A program made the position numbers and the translations under genes. This document shows positions 27,357 to 38,565 of a DNA stretch of 64,000 nucleotides, one piece after another; position 1 is the first letter of the stretch; every line of letters begins with the position of its first letter. Source of the DNA: Lactobacillaceae bacterium (GTDB lineage Bacteria > Pseudomonadota > Alphaproteobacteria > RF32 > CAG-239); assembly GCA_031271345.1 (NCBI GenBank), contig JAISVX010000003.1, positions 357,452-421,451 on the forward strand, written 5' to 3'. The notes below the pieces were generated by a model, which saw nothing but the letters and a program-made list of their open reading frames with translations, was not told the DNA's origin and did no database searches.

Positions 27357-27836
27357 TTAGTCCTCGTCACCTTCTATAGATTTTGCTAATTTATCAATGT
27401 TTTCAACAAACTCTTCAAAGTCTTTAACCTCGCGGAAATCTTTATAAACGGAAGCGAAACGTATATATGCGACATGGTCAAGCTTTGATAATGCTTCCAT
27501 AACAAACTCGCCGATTGTTCTTGTCGAGATTTCCGCCTCTCCAGAACTTTCCAGTCTTCTTTGAATGGAGCTGACAACTTTGTCCACTCTCTCCTGACTC
27601 ACCGGGCGCTTACGCACCGCAATTTGAATGGATTTAGTCAGCTTGTCCCTGTCAAACATGGTTTTTTCGCCGTTTTTCTTAACAACAACCAAATCTCTTA
27701 AATAAACTCTTTCAAAAGTCGTAAACCTTGAGCCGCACTCCGGGCATTCTCTGCGGCGCCTGATTGCAGAACTATCTTCCGTAGTTCTTGAATCTTTAAC
27801 CTGAGTATCCGTACAGTTGCAAAAAGGACAACGCAT
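27357..27836 (-). CDS. nrdR: Transcriptional repressor NrdR
   Basis: A 159-residue repressor of ribonucleotide reductase genes. The N-terminal zinc ribbon is CPFCNCTD and [16 protein letters not shown]; an ATP-cone domain follows (residues about 49-140), sensing dATP/ATP. Part of the minus housekeeping run. Confidence 0.97.
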   Translation of the reverse strand: MRCPFCNCTDTQVKDSRTTEDSSAIRRRRECPECGSRFTTFERVYLRDLVVVKKNGEKTMFDRDKLTKSIQIAVRKRPVSQERVDKVVSSIQRRLESSGEAEISTRTIGEFVMEALSKLDHVAYIRFASVYKDFREVKDFEEFVENIDKLAKSIEGDED

Positions 27837-27838
27837 AT

Positions 27839-29215
27839 TTATGCTCCATTCTTAATTAAAATTTCCGCTATTTTATAAAGTTTTGAAGAATATCTTGCTC
27901 CCTTTATAAGCACAATATCATTGTTTTGCAACAACTTATTTAACAAGAACTCATCAAGCCCTTCTATATTTTCAAAATAGTGGGTTTCAAACTTATTGTT
28001 AAGCTGCGCTAAAATATCTTTGGTCTCGGGACACACGGCAACTACAATATCAATATCAGTGCCGGCAAGAGCCTTGCCAATCTCAATATGCTTATCTTTT
28101 GAAAAACTTCCGAGTTCAGCCATCTTTCCCAATACTGCAATCTTTCTTCCTCTTGCTTTTATCTTATTTAGATTTTCAATCGCAAATTTCATTGCTTCAG
28201 GCTGACCGGAATAACTATCGTCAATAAGGGTATATCTGCCGCCGTCAGGAAGCTTAAGGCTGTAAGTTTTTCCCCTGCCTTCGATAGCTTCAAAATATTT
28301 TAAATAATCCGCGGCTTTTGCCGTATCAACGCCGGCAATATCAGCGATTGTAAGCGCCGCTAAAGCGTTATACACATAATGCTTTCCTATCATCGGAATA
28401 GTAAACTCTATTTCCCTGCCGCCTATCTTGGCTATTACTTTTGTAGAGTTTTCCACTTCTTCAACAGAAATAATATTTTCATTACCGTAAGTAACAATAT
28501 TTTTTGTGTGTTTTTCCGCCTGCTTTTCAAGAATATCGAAACACTGGCTGTCCTTGTTTATTACGGCTGTTCCTTTTTTTGACAAGCCTTCAAATATCTC
28601 AGCTTTTGCTTCCGCAATACCCTCAATATTTTTAAAAAACTCTATGTGCATTGGGTAAACATTGGTAATCAGCGCAATATCAGGCTCAATATAATTAATA
28701 AGATTAGAAATCTCACCCTTTGAACTCATGCCTATTTCGATAACCGCATAATCAGCTTTCAAATTTAAATCGCACAGAGTTTTGGGAACACCGACATCAT
28801 TATTAAAGTTTCCTGCAGTTCCATAAGTTGGAGCAAATCTTGAAAGCACAAACTTTATTTCTTCTTTTGTCGTGGTTTTTCCCGCGCTGCCTGTCAAACA
28901 GATTACCTTGCCCTTAAACTGCTCGCGGTTATATCTTCCAAGCTCGGCAAAAGCTTTTTTCGAGTTTCCAACCACAATTTGGCGGATTGCAGGAACTTCC
29001 GGCAAAATCTTTTCAACGATTACGACTTCGGCGCCTTTGGCAAGAACATCTTTTACAAAGTCATGTCCGTCAAAAACTTCGCCTTTTATAGCAATAAACA
29101 AATCGCCTTTTTTAATATTTCTGCTGTCAGTAGATACGTTGCTGATTTCCACGTCCACTATATTTGAGCCGGAATGCAATATTTCCGCAATTTTTTTTGA
29201 GCTTATCTTCTGCAC
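27839..29215 (-). CDS. murF: UDP-N-acetylmuramoyl-tripeptide--D-alanyl-D-alanine ligase
   Basis: A 458-residue Mur ligase that adds D-Ala-D-Ala to the peptidoglycan precursor. Visible are the N-terminal MurF domain with [16 protein letters not shown], the ATP-binding loop [11 protein letters not shown], the NNDVGVP motif typical of MurF and [10 protein letters not shown]. The gene is outside the usual mur/fts cluster, placed between glyA and nrdR. Whether another copy exists elsewhere cannot be judged here. Confidence 0.94.
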   Translation of the reverse strand: MQKISSKKIAEILHSGSNIVDVEISNVSTDSRNIKKGDLFIAIKGEVFDGHDFVKDVLAKGAEVVIVEKILPEVPAIRQIVVGNSKKAFAELGRYNREQFKGKVICLTGSAGKTTTKEEIKFVLSRFAPTYGTAGNFNNDVGVPKTLCDLNLKADYAVIEIGMSSKGEISNLINYIEPDIALITNVYPMHIEFFKNIEGIAEAKAEIFEGLSKKGTAVINKDSQCFDILEKQAEKHTKNIVTYGNENIISVEEVENSTKVIAKIGGREIEFTIPMIGKHYVYNALAALTIADIAGVDTAKAADYLKYFEAIEGRGKTYSLKLPDGGRYTLIDDSYSGQPEAMKFAIENLNKIKARGRKIAVLGKMAELGSFSKDKHIEIGKALAGTDIDIVVAVCPETKDILAQLNNKFETHYFENIEGLDEFLLNKLLQNNDIVLIKGARYSSKLYKIAEILIKNGA

Positions 29216-29241
29216 GATTTTGTCCTCTACACTTTTTCAAA

Positions 29242-30543
29242 CTATTTTTTATAAATTGGAAACTCTTCGCAAAGTTTAAGAACTTCTTCCTTAACTTCTC
29301 TTATAACTTTGACTATGTTGGCAGCTTCGCAAATCTGCCTGCCGTCTTGGTTTTCTGGCTCCGCCTCTGCTAAAGCGTCAACAATATCTCCGATATAGCC
29401 GGCAATTTTTTCAAATTCTTTTTCCTTAAAGCCTCTTGTTGTTCCGGCTGGCGTTCCAACTCTTATACCCGATGTAATCCTCGGCGGCTGAGGGTCATAA
29501 GGAATAGAGTTTTTGTTGCACGTAATATTAGCCATTTCCAATGCTTCGCATACGACATCGCCTGTTAAACCTTTTGGTCTTAAATCTACAAGCAATAGGT
29601 GGGTATCTGTCCCATCTGAAACCAAATCCAACCCTCTTTCCTTGAGAACATCGCCCAGAACTCTGGCGTTTTTTAGAACCTGATCGGCATACTTTTTGAA
29701 ATCTTCAGTCAAATCTTCCTTAAAACACACAGCTTTCGCCGCGATAACATGTTCCAAAGGACCTCCCTGAATACCTGGAAAAACAGCTGAATCTATTTTC
29801 TTCGCAATCTCGGGATTATTAGTCAAAATCATACCGCCGCGAGGTCCGCGCAATGTTTTATGGGTTGTTGTAGTTACAACATCCGCAAAAGGAACTGGGT
29901 TTGGATGAACTCCGCCAGCTACAAGACCGGCAAAGTGCGCCATATCAACCATAAGATAAGCGCCCGCTTTGTCCGCAATTTTTCTAAAACGCGCAAAATC
30001 AATTGTTCTGGGATAAGCGGAACCGCCGGCAATAATTAGTTTTGGCTGGTTTTCAACGGCAATCCTTTCAACTTCGTCATAGTCTATCAACGCAGTATTT
30101 TTATTAACCCCGTAAGACACAGCATTAAACCATTTGCCTGATAACGATACTTTTGAGCCATGAGTTAAATGACCGCCAGAGTCTAAAGCCATGCCCATAA
30201 TCGTTTCTCCTGGTTTTAACAATGCTAAATAAACAGCTGTATTGGCTTGCGAACCGGAGTGAGGCTGAACATTTGCAAACTCTGCATTAAATAGTTTTTT
30301 TGCTCTTTCAATAGCAATTTTCTCAACAATATCAACATATTCGCAGCCGCCATAATAACGTCTGTCAGGGTATCCTTCCGCATATTTATTTGTAAGAACG
30401 CTGCCCTGCGCTTGCAAAACAGCGCGGGAAACTATGTTTTCAGAAGCTATCAGCTCAATTTGGTTCTTTTGTCTTTCCAGCTCTTTTTCAATTGCCTCAT
30501 AAATGACAATATCTTCATTTTTTAAATCTTTATAAAAATCCAT
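29242..30543 (-). CDS. glyA: Serine hydroxymethyltransferase
   Basis: A 433-residue PLP enzyme interconverting serine and glycine with tetrahydrofolate. Motifs: [13 protein letters not shown], the [18 protein letters not shown] substrate region and the PLP lysine in [14 protein letters not shown]. It follows rpiB by 12 bases in the alphaproteobacterial order rpiB-glyA-nrdR. Confidence 0.97.
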   Translation of the reverse strand: MDFYKDLKNEDIVIYEAIEKELERQKNQIELIASENIVSRAVLQAQGSVLTNKYAEGYPDRRYYGGCEYVDIVEKIAIERAKKLFNAEFANVQPHSGSQANTAVYLALLKPGETIMGMALDSGGHLTHGSKVSLSGKWFNAVSYGVNKNTALIDYDEVERIAVENQPKLIIAGGSAYPRTIDFARFRKIADKAGAYLMVDMAHFAGLVAGGVHPNPVPFADVVTTTTHKTLRGPRGGMILTNNPEIAKKIDSAVFPGIQGGPLEHVIAAKAVCFKEDLTEDFKKYADQVLKNARVLGDVLKERGLDLVSDGTDTHLLLVDLRPKGLTGDVVCEALEMANITCNKNSIPYDPQPPRITSGIRVGTPAGTTRGFKEKEFEKIAGYIGDIVDALAEAEPENQDGRQICEAANIVKVIREVKEEVLKLCEEFPIYKK

Positions 30544-30555
30544 TTTTCAGCTCCT

Positions 30556-30984
30556 TTATACATCTAATTTCTTATTTCTTATTTCGTATGTTCCATCAAG
30601 ATATTTCACAGAATTAAAAATGCTGATATATCTTATTACATCTTCTTTTGACATTGTTCTTCCGCCAAACACAATAATATTTGCATTATTATGTTCTTTT
30701 GCGGCCTGCGCGGCAAATTCGCTATATAAAAGCGCTGCGCGAATACCTTTGAATCGGTTGGCGATTAACGTCATTCCGATTCCTGTTCCGCATATAAGGA
30801 TTCCTTTGTCAGCTTCCCCCTTTAAGACTTTATCAACCACTTTTCTTGCATAATCGGGATAGTCGCATCTTTCAAGACTATAAGTGCCTTCGTCAACAAG
30901 CTCAATATCCGAACCTTTATAATGCTCAATAAGCTCTTGTTTTAACTCAAAGCCTCCATGGTCTGAACCTATTGCAATTTTCAT
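30556..30984 (-). CDS. rpiB: Ribose-5-phosphate isomerase B
   Basis: A 142-residue RpiB/LacAB sugar-phosphate isomerase. It starts with IGSDHGGFELK, has CDYPDYA and the catalytic cysteine motif ILICGTGIGM. First gene of the rpiB-glyA-murF-nrdR-nusB-def run. Confidence 0.96.
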   Translation of the reverse strand: MKIAIGSDHGGFELKQELIEHYKGSDIELVDEGTYSLERCDYPDYARKVVDKVLKGEADKGILICGTGIGMTLIANRFKGIRAALLYSEFAAQAAKEHNNANIIVFGGRTMSKEDVIRYISIFNSVKYLDGTYEIRNKKLDV

Positions 30985-31076
30985 GCGTTTTCTCCCTCTT
31001 ATTTTTAAAATCTAGAAGCATGATATACGAACAAAACAATAAAAAAAGTTTTTTTTTGATTTTATAAAAATAATTC

Positions 31077-31108
31077 TTGACTAGGTCAAAGTTTTACGTA
31101 TATATAAT
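31077..31108 (+). promoter_or_regulatory. Sigma-70-type promoter of tRNA-Cys
   Basis: TTGACT at 31077-31082 and a TATATAAT -10 region at 31101-31108, 26 bases before the tRNA. Confidence 0.7.
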
Positions 31109-31133
31109 ATTCACTGAGCAGGTATTGTGCTAA

Positions 31134-31207
31134 GGCCGGTTGGCAGAATGGTTATGCAGAGGACTGCAAATCCTTAGATATCGGTTCGATTCCGGTACCG
31201 GCCTCCA
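31134..31207 (+). tRNA. tRNA-Cys (anticodon GCA)
   Basis: A 74-nt cloverleaf: acceptor GGCCGGT / ACCGGCC, anticodon loop CTGCAAA, discriminator T and encoded CCA. It is followed after 43 bases by tRNA-Asn, probably in the same transcript. Confidence 0.97.
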
Positions 31208-31250
31208 TCCTTCGCCAAAGCTTCGGATGGCAAGCCATCAGACTTTTTAT

Positions 31251-31325
31251 TCCGACTTAGCTCAGTGGTAGAGCAATCGGCTGTTAACCGATTGGTCGCT
31301 GGTTCGAGCCCAGCAGTCGGAGCCA
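31251..31325 (+). tRNA. tRNA-Asn (anticodon GTT)
   Basis: A 75-nt cloverleaf: acceptor TCCGACT / AGTCGGA, anticodon loop CTGTTAA, encoded CCA. A terminator follows, and the tRNA 3' end is repeated 180 bp downstream. Confidence 0.97.
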
Positions 31326-31514
31326 ATAAAAAAACACCCATAAAGTGGGTGTTTTTTTGTTGCCCGATTTGCCCGCTTGAAACAGCGCAGCTGGTTTGAC
31401 TAACCAGACATGCGAAGTATGTCGAAGTTGGAAGCCGATTTTATGAGGCGATCCCAAAGGGACGCACAGTGCGAAGCGGGTGCGCAGCCCCAGCAGTCGG
31501 AGCCAATAAAAAAA
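31309..31514 (+). repeat. Direct repeat of the tRNA-Asn 3' end flanking a short insert
   Basis: A 26-bp exact direct repeat lies at 31309-31334 and 31489-31514. It starts within the T-arm 3' strand, runs through the acceptor and CCA and ends in the A run. The second copy has no tRNA body in front of it and is followed by a different terminator. The insert between has small hairpins (CTGGTT / AACCAG, GACAT / ATGTC, CGCAC / GTGCG) and is richer in G+C than the flanks. Confidence 0.85.
31328..31358 (+). terminator. Terminator after tRNA-Asn
   Basis: Stem ACACCCA / TGGGTGT flanked by A and T runs. Confidence 0.85.
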
Positions 31515-31540
31515 GAGCTGCATTTAAGCAGCTCTTTTTT
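31508..31540 (+). terminator. Terminator after the tRNA-Asn remnant
   Basis: Stem AGAGCTGC / GCAGCTCT, loop ATTTAA, then a long T run. Its sequence differs from the first tRNA-Asn terminator. Confidence 0.8.
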
Positions 31541-31624
31541 TATTACTTTTATTGATGCATAGGGGTTGTTTTTTTCCGACATCTGGAATAGTATGCCCTA
31601 ATGTTAATAAAAATAGAAGGTTTT

Positions 31625-32830
31625 ATGACTGATACCAAAGGCAAAACTAACTCAAAACTAAAAAGATTTATCAAACAAGCATACGCATATAAATTTTTCA
31701 ACTCATTTATTTTATTATACCCTCTATATGCCATAATGTTCAAAGACCACGGCATGTCAGATACAGAGGTTTCAATTTTATTGATATTTTGGTCTATAGG
31801 ATCAATAATATTTCAAATTCCATGCGGGTTGATTGCCGACAAATATTCAAGAAAAAATATGATACTTTTAGGACAGGCGATGAAGGTCTGCTGTTTTGCC
31901 GTTTGGCTGATATTTCCAAATTTCATCGGGTTTTTAACTGGTTTTCTAATGTGGGGATTTCAGTGGGCTGTAAACAACAGCGTATTTGAAGCTTTGGTAT
32001 ATGAAGAGTTAAAAAGCTTTAGAAAAAGAAAATTATATGCAAAAGTAAGCGGCAGAAATCAGGCAATTCATACTATCGGCGAGGTTACTTCGGCTTTCGG
32101 GTCACTGCTGATATTTTTGGGCTATGACATCATAACATACCTGAGCATGGCGTCTGTTATCTCCTCTTTCGTCGTCGTGCTTTGCATGAAACCCAACAGC
32201 AAGAGAAAAAACAAGCCCAATTTGAGCTACTTAAAAATATTAAGACAAGGCATAAACATATTAAAAAAAGAACCGAAAATATTCTTCATTATCGTCTTGC
32301 TCACAACGATTATCGGCTTGGCATACATCGACGAATATTTTGGGCTGATTGGCCTGGAAATGGGCTTTAACAAACAATATGTCGGCTTCATATTTGCCTC
32401 AGTTCTCATAATGGAATCTCTTGGAGGCTTTATTGCCCATAAATTTGAAGGCATTCCCGACAGCATTTTATATTTGGGAGTAATAATCCTCGGATTCATA
32501 TTCATTTCAATATCCTTAGTATATAATATATACGGTATAATAATCCTCGCGGCGTTTTATTTCCTGTATTCAATTATCAAAGTTCTTTTGTTTGCAAAGT
32601 TTCAGCACAGCATAAAATCAAACACCCGTGGAACCGTATTGGCTTTCTACAGCTTATTTGAACAGATTTCTTCCATAGGCTCTTATGCGGTTATGATGAT
32701 TGCTGCAGCGTTAGGAAGCTACAAATTCGGCTTCTTAATGCTCGGCTCAATCGTCGCCGTTTTAGGGCTTATTTACACTTTTGTTGATACAAAAACAAGA
32801 AACGACTCTGAAGAGAACATTAACGGCTAA
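31625..32830 (+). CDS. Major facilitator superfamily transporter
   Basis: A 401-residue membrane protein with about 12 predicted helices and a charged loop after TM2 (CGLIADKYSRKNMILLG), the MFS loop 2-3 motif. I start it at ATG 31625, with GAAGG upstream, and not at 31601. The substrate is unknown; drug or small-metabolite export is possible. It is monocistronic. Confidence 0.88.
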   Translation: MTDTKGKTNSKLKRFIKQAYAYKFFNSFILLYPLYAIMFKDHGMSDTEVSILLIFWSIGSIIFQIPCGLIADKYSRKNMILLGQAMKVCCFAVWLIFPNFIGFLTGFLMWGFQWAVNNSVFEALVYEELKSFRKRKLYAKVSGRNQAIHTIGEVTSAFGSLLIFLGYDIITYLSMASVISSFVVVLCMKPNSKRKNKPNLSYLKILRQGINILKKEPKIFFIIVLLTTIIGLAYIDEYFGLIGLEMGFNKQYVGFIFASVLIMESLGGFIAHKFEGIPDSILYLGVIILGFIFISISLVYNIYGIIILAAFYFLYSIIKVLLFAKFQHSIKSNTRGTVLAFYSLFEQISSIGSYAVMMIAAALGSYKFGFLMLGSIVAVLGLIYTFVDTKTRNDSEENING

Positions 32831-32923
32831 TTTATATAAAATTTTCAGTCTATACTTCCGTCGATAAATATGGTATAAAGAAAGAGACAAAGTATACATT
32901 CATAAATTAAAAATTTAATTAGT

Positions 32924-33448
32924 ATGAAAACAAAAATTTTGATTTTTGCAAGCTTGCTTGTGTTCTCTACAATTTCTTTGTCCGCACAGGAAACCCCGAA
33001 GGCAAAACTATCCTACAGATCGGAAATGTTTATCGACGGGAATCTTCTGTTTCGCGCAGGTTCGAATCTCCGCTTAGGAAAGAATTTGGACATCTACGCG
33101 TTTGGCGAATTCGTGAGAACCACCCCCCTTTCAAAGGGAGCGGCTAATTTTCTTTCGGCTGGCGCTCACATATCTTACAATGTGGCTGCCACTGGAACCT
33201 ACCTTAGGGTGCTGGGTAAAAGAAATTTTACCACGAAAGAGAATTACGGGTATTTTCTGGCAATGCAAAGCATCGGAGAATTTCCTTTGCAGCCGACCCT
33301 TTTGGTCGACACCAACGGAGGAACATTTTTAGGAATATTTGGAACCATGTATTCCAGCAAATGGCTAACCATTGGAGCCTGGCTCAATCAGGGGGTGAAC
33401 AAAGGGTGTCCTACCGCCGTGGAAGTTGATTTTATAATCAGTTTCTAA
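32924..33448 (+). CDS. Small exported protein, possible beta-rich outer-membrane protein, atypical gene
   Basis: A 174-residue protein with a clear signal peptide ending in SLSAQE, a form common in Bacteroidetes exported proteins. The mature part has alternating strands with aromatic residues and ends in FIISF, which would suit a small outer-membrane barrel or lipocalin-like fold. I cannot assign a family. There is no Shine-Dalgarno sequence, composition differs from neighbours, and a perfect 12-bp terminator follows. Confidence 0.65.
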   Translation: MKTKILIFASLLVFSTISLSAQETPKAKLSYRSEMFIDGNLLFRAGSNLRLGKNLDIYAFGEFVRTTPLSKGAANFLSAGAHISYNVAATGTYLRVLGKRNFTTKENYGYFLAMQSIGEFPLQPTLLVDTNGGTFLGIFGTMYSSKWLTIGAWLNQGVNKGCPTAVEVDFIISF

Positions 33449-33462
33449 CGGAAGTTAAAAAT

Positions 33463-33490
33463 GCAGTCCTGAGGTTTTCCTCAGGACTGC
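33463..33490. terminator. Terminator between the 32924 gene and clpX
   Basis: Perfect stem GCAGTCCTGAGG / CCTCAGGACTGC with loop TTTT, between convergent genes. Confidence 0.85.
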
Positions 33491-33512
33491 AATCTTTTAC
33501 AGCTCTCAAATT

Positions 33513-34772
33513 TTATGCCGTCTTGTTTTCTTTTTTATAAACGAACACCGGCTCTTTCTTGCCATTAATGACATCCGCGTCAATCAAAATTTCTGCCAAA
33601 CCGTCTTTGTCCGGAACATCATACATAATATCCAAAAGATTCGCTTCCATAATCGCCCTTAAACCGCGGGCGCCTGTTTTGCGGGCTATTGCCTTTTTCG
33701 CAATCGCAATTAACGCTTCGTCCGTAATGCTTAGTTTTACATTTTCCATATCAAGAAGCGCCGAATATTGTTTTAGTATCGCATTCTTTGGCTCTGTCAG
33801 CACTTTTACCAAGGCTTCTTCATCCAAATCGGTTAAGGTCGCAATAATAGGAAGACGTCCGACAAACTCTGGAATAAGACCAAATTTTAGCAAGTCTTCA
33901 GGCTGGACATCTTTTAATATCTCGCCAACGCCGCGGCTTTCTTCGCCGACAACTTTCGCGCCAAAACCAATAGACGCGTTTTTGCCCCTGCCTGAAACAA
34001 TTTTTTCCAAACCAGCAAAAGCGCCGCCGCAGATAAACAAAATATTGGTCGTATCCACATGCAGAAACTCCTGCTGAGGATGTTTTCTTCCGCCTTGAGG
34101 GGGAACATTGGCAACGGTGCCTTCAATAATTTTCAAAAGCGCCTGCTGCACGCCCTCGCCTGAAACATCGCGAGTAATTGACGGGCTGTCAGTCTTGCGG
34201 GAAATTTTATCAATCTCGTCAATATAGATTATGCCCCTTTGAGCCTTGTCAATATCATAATTTGCGGACTGAACCAGTTTAAGAACAATGTTCTCAACGT
34301 CTTCGCCCACATATCCGGCTTCTGTCAAAGTTGTCGCATCGGCTATTGCGAAAGGCACATCCAAAATTCTTGCCAAAGTCTGCGCCAAAAGAGTTTTGCC
34401 GCTGCCTGTCGGACCGATTAACACAACGTTTGATTTGGACACTTCAAAGTCTTTATTCTCATTGCAGTTTAGTCTTTTATAATGATTATATACAGCGACA
34501 GCCAAAACCTTTTTCGCATAATCCTGACCAATTACATACTGGTCTAAAAATTCTTTAATTTTTGACGGAGTTGGAAGCTTTTTTGTGCCGTCTGATATGG
34601 AAGAATTTTCACCGTTGGTTTCTTCTTCCTCTGTATCGGAAAGAATAGACATGCAAACTTCTATACATTCGTCGCAAATGTATACGCCTCGTCCTGATAC
34701 AAGTTTCTTTACTTCATCCTGACTTTTGCCGCAAAAAGAACAAGTCAGTTTCTTTTCAGTTTTATCTGTCAT
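33513..34772 (-). CDS. clpX: ATP-dependent Clp protease ATP-binding subunit ClpX
   Basis: A 419-residue AAA+ unfoldase. The N-terminal zinc finger is [11 protein letters not shown] plus ICDECIEVC, Walker A is [12 protein letters not shown], Walker B is IYIDEIDKI, and the pore and IGF regions are present. Lies 11 bases after clpP in the usual order. Confidence 0.98.
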   Translation of the reverse strand: MTDKTEKKLTCSFCGKSQDEVKKLVSGRGVYICDECIEVCMSILSDTEEEETNGENSSISDGTKKLPTPSKIKEFLDQYVIGQDYAKKVLAVAVYNHYKRLNCNENKDFEVSKSNVVLIGPTGSGKTLLAQTLARILDVPFAIADATTLTEAGYVGEDVENIVLKLVQSANYDIDKAQRGIIYIDEIDKISRKTDSPSITRDVSGEGVQQALLKIIEGTVANVPPQGGRKHPQQEFLHVDTTNILFICGGAFAGLEKIVSGRGKNASIGFGAKVVGEESRGVGEILKDVQPEDLLKFGLIPEFVGRLPIIATLTDLDEEALVKVLTEPKNAILKQYSALLDMENVKLSITDEALIAIAKKAIARKTGARGLRAIMEANLLDIMYDVPDKDGLAEILIDADVINGKKEPVFVYKKENKTA

Positions 34773-34783
34773 AGCTTTTCTCT

Positions 34784-35404
34784 TTATTTAGACATTTCTT
34801 CTCTTGATGTTATAATATGGTCAATCAAACCAAATTTTAACGCTTCTTCTGGAGACATAAAATTGTCTCTTTCCATTGCAGCCTCAATCTTTTTAACATC
34901 TTTCTTTGTATGCTTTGCATAAATTTCATTAAGGCGTTTCTTTAAAGACAGTATCTCTTTGGCATGAATTTCAATATCTGTCGCCTGCCCTCTAAATCCG
35001 CCGCTTGGCTGATGTATCATTATACGCGAATTTGGCAGCGAAAATCTCTTTCCCGGAGCGCCGCCGGTCAGAAGCAAAGACCCCATAGAACATGCCTGAC
35101 CAATACACATAGTGCTGACATCGCAAGAAATATACTGCATTGTATCATACATTGCCATGCCGGAAGTGACAATACCGCCTGGAGAATTGATATAAAAAGA
35201 AATATCCTTATTAGGGTTTTCTGACTCCAAAAAAAGCAACTGAGCGCAAACCAATGAAGAAACTTCGTCATTAACTTCTCCAGTTAAGAATATCACTCTT
35301 TCTTTCAGCAATCTTGAATATATATCAAAAGAGCGTTCCCCTTTTGCGGTCTGCTCAACTACCATCGGTATCAGTGTATCTGCAATTTCCAGCGAATTCA
35401 TCAT
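34784..35404 (-). CDS. clpP: ATP-dependent Clp protease proteolytic subunit
   Basis: A 206-residue serine peptidase. Catalytic Ser in [11 protein letters not shown], catalytic His in MIHQPSGGF, Asp further on. Two adjacent ATG codons compete for the start. Paired with clpX. Confidence 0.97.
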   Translation of the reverse strand: MMNSLEIADTLIPMVVEQTAKGERSFDIYSRLLKERVIFLTGEVNDEVSSLVCAQLLFLESENPNKDISFYINSPGGIVTSGMAMYDTMQYISCDVSTMCIGQACSMGSLLLTGGAPGKRFSLPNSRIMIHQPSGGFRGQATDIEIHAKEILSLKKRLNEIYAKHTKKDVKKIEAAMERDNFMSPEEALKFGLIDHIITSREEMSK

Positions 35405-35532
35405 GTTAAATTCCTTTATTTAAATATATACTTATTAGCAAATTAACAAAATTTGTTCAAGAAATAGTTAACGTTTTTGTTACCAATTATAATTGACGCC
35501 TATGTTAATAGAAGAAGCGTTATACTTTTCGG

Positions 35533-36162
35533 CTAACTTTTCTCGACATCAAAACGGCAGATAACGCCGTTATATTCAGGCGAACTGTTTAAGTAATAAA
35601 AAACATACTTATCTGGAGCAAACCATTCGGATATAAGATAATATTCGCCGTCAATTTTTGCTACAAAAGCATTTTCGGAAACAATCAAAGATTTGTCGGA
35701 GACATTGTCGTCAAACTTGCAGTCTTTCTTATCAAACGCAGTAATAACATTGAGCATATTCGGCGTTTTTACCAAAATATACACTTCGCCGTTGTCCAGA
35801 TTATAAGTCGAATATTCATATCCGTCTTTTGACGACATTACCGCTTCAAAATCATCTTTGCCGCACCTGTCTTTGACAGTTTTATACAAATCGCCATAAG
35901 CTTTTATGGGCGAAGAAAACGTAAATTTCATATTACCGGCATTGTCTTTGAGCTTTTGGCGGAGTTCATGGCACAGGCTAACTTCTTTCTTGTTCATATA
36001 ATCCAGCGGAACAAGGCGCATTTCTTTGGCAATATTATACCTGAAACTATCCTCAATATTAACTTTCGCAATATAAGAATCATCAAAAACAAGGAGTTTT
36101 CCAACTATTGCCCCCGCAAGAATAATTGTTAATATAATGCCAATAATCAATTTTTTACTCAT
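35533..36162 (-). CDS. Membrane-anchored protein of unknown function
   Basis: A 209-residue protein with an N-terminal membrane helix (IIGIILTIILAGAIVGKLLV) and a soluble periplasmic domain of about 180 residues with several cysteines. I do not recognise it. It is 15 bases downstream of the nitroreductase gene and may be co-transcribed with it and the atp genes. Confidence 0.7.
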   Translation of the reverse strand: MSKKLIIGIILTIILAGAIVGKLLVFDDSYIAKVNIEDSFRYNIAKEMRLVPLDYMNKKEVSLCHELRQKLKDNAGNMKFTFSSPIKAYGDLYKTVKDRCGKDDFEAVMSSKDGYEYSTYNLDNGEVYILVKTPNMLNVITAFDKKDCKFDDNVSDKSLIVSENAFVAKIDGEYYLISEWFAPDKYVFYYLNSSPEYNGVICRFDVEKS

Positions 36163-36177
36163 CAGCCCGCTCCTTAT

Positions 36178-36693
36178 TTAAAAAACTTCATAATGTATTT
36201 TATCTGTTCTAAACCTTGAGGAAGGCTGCCTGACTTCGCTGCCATCCGGGTACCCGAACACCACCAGGCAAAGAGGTTTTATATGCTCTGGAAGATTAAA
36301 TGTTTTAACAAAATATTCCGTAATCCCCTCGTCTGGCCAAATGCCGCACCAGCAGCTTCCCAAACCTTTTTCATGGCAAGCCAGCATAAAATTTTCTGTA
36401 GCTGCCGAACAATCTGTCACCCAATGTCCAGACAAGAACTCGTCCATAGTGTTTCCGCAAACTATAAGCGCATGACCCGCATTTTCAATAAAACTGCAAA
36501 ACGGATGATTGTCTTTTATGTTTTTAAGCACATTTTTGTCCGTAACCACAATAAACTCCCATGGTTGCCTATTCTTTGCCGAGGGCGCATACATTGCTGT
36601 TTTCAATAAATCTCCTATTATTTCTTTTGCTATTATACCGCTTTTATAATTTCTTATTGAGCGGCGGGTTAAAAGACCATCTTTAAAGTTCAT
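36178..36693 (-). CDS. Nitroreductase family FMN oxidoreductase
   Basis: A 171-residue flavoenzyme. It begins with the family motif TRRSIRNYKSG, has YAPSAKNRQPWEFIVV for FMN binding, and GLGSCWCGIWPDE and CLVVFGYPDG near the end. Substrates are likely quinones or nitro compounds. Its ATG lies 1 base after the atpC stop codon. Confidence 0.92.
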   Translation of the reverse strand: MNFKDGLLTRRSIRNYKSGIIAKEIIGDLLKTAMYAPSAKNRQPWEFIVVTDKNVLKNIKDNHPFCSFIENAGHALIVCGNTMDEFLSGHWVTDCSAATENFMLACHEKGLGSCWCGIWPDEGITEYFVKTFNLPEHIKPLCLVVFGYPDGSEVRQPSSRFRTDKIHYEVF

Positions 36694-36694
36694 C

Positions 36695-37072
36695 TTAAAC
36701 CTCCCTGATTTCTTCCAAATTAATCATATCTACTATGTTTTGATAATAGTCCGCTTCACCATCAGTTTCAGCGCTGTCTCTCTTTGCTTCATATTCTTTT
36801 ACGTTCATGTCATTAAAATCAACGACGCTTTCCGTCATAATTTTACATATTTCTTCAAAATAATCAGCCAAGCCGGATTTAATAAAATATCTGCCTTTAT
36901 TTTTGCTGTCTATCTGCCTTATGAAACCTGTTTTTAGAATAAACACTCTTGGCGCTCTCTCCGGCAAAATTGTAATATCTCCCTCAAAAGCCGGGATTTG
37001 CACTTTATCAACCTCAACTTCTTTATAAATCTCGCCTGGAAGACATATTTTCAATTTTATTTTATTCGCCAA
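36695..37072 (-). CDS. atpC: ATP synthase F1 subunit epsilon
   Basis: A 125-residue protein with the N-terminal beta-sandwich (FEGDITILPERAP) of AtpC. It is somewhat short because the C-terminal helical region is reduced. Last gene of the atpHAGDC cluster, 4 bases after atpD. Confidence 0.92.
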   Translation of the reverse strand: MANKIKLKICLPGEIYKEVEVDKVQIPAFEGDITILPERAPRVFILKTGFIRQIDSKNKGRYFIKSGLADYFEEICKIMTESVVDFNDMNVKEYEAKRDSAETDGEADYYQNIVDMINLEEIREV

Positions 37073-37076
37073 AAGA

Positions 37077-38555
<1,479 letters not shown>

Positions 38556-38565
38556 CTATATACCG

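Noticed and set aside
31284-31582. Antisense frames over tRNA-Asn and its repeat
   Set aside because: Same artefact type: the frame exists because of tRNA and terminator sequence.
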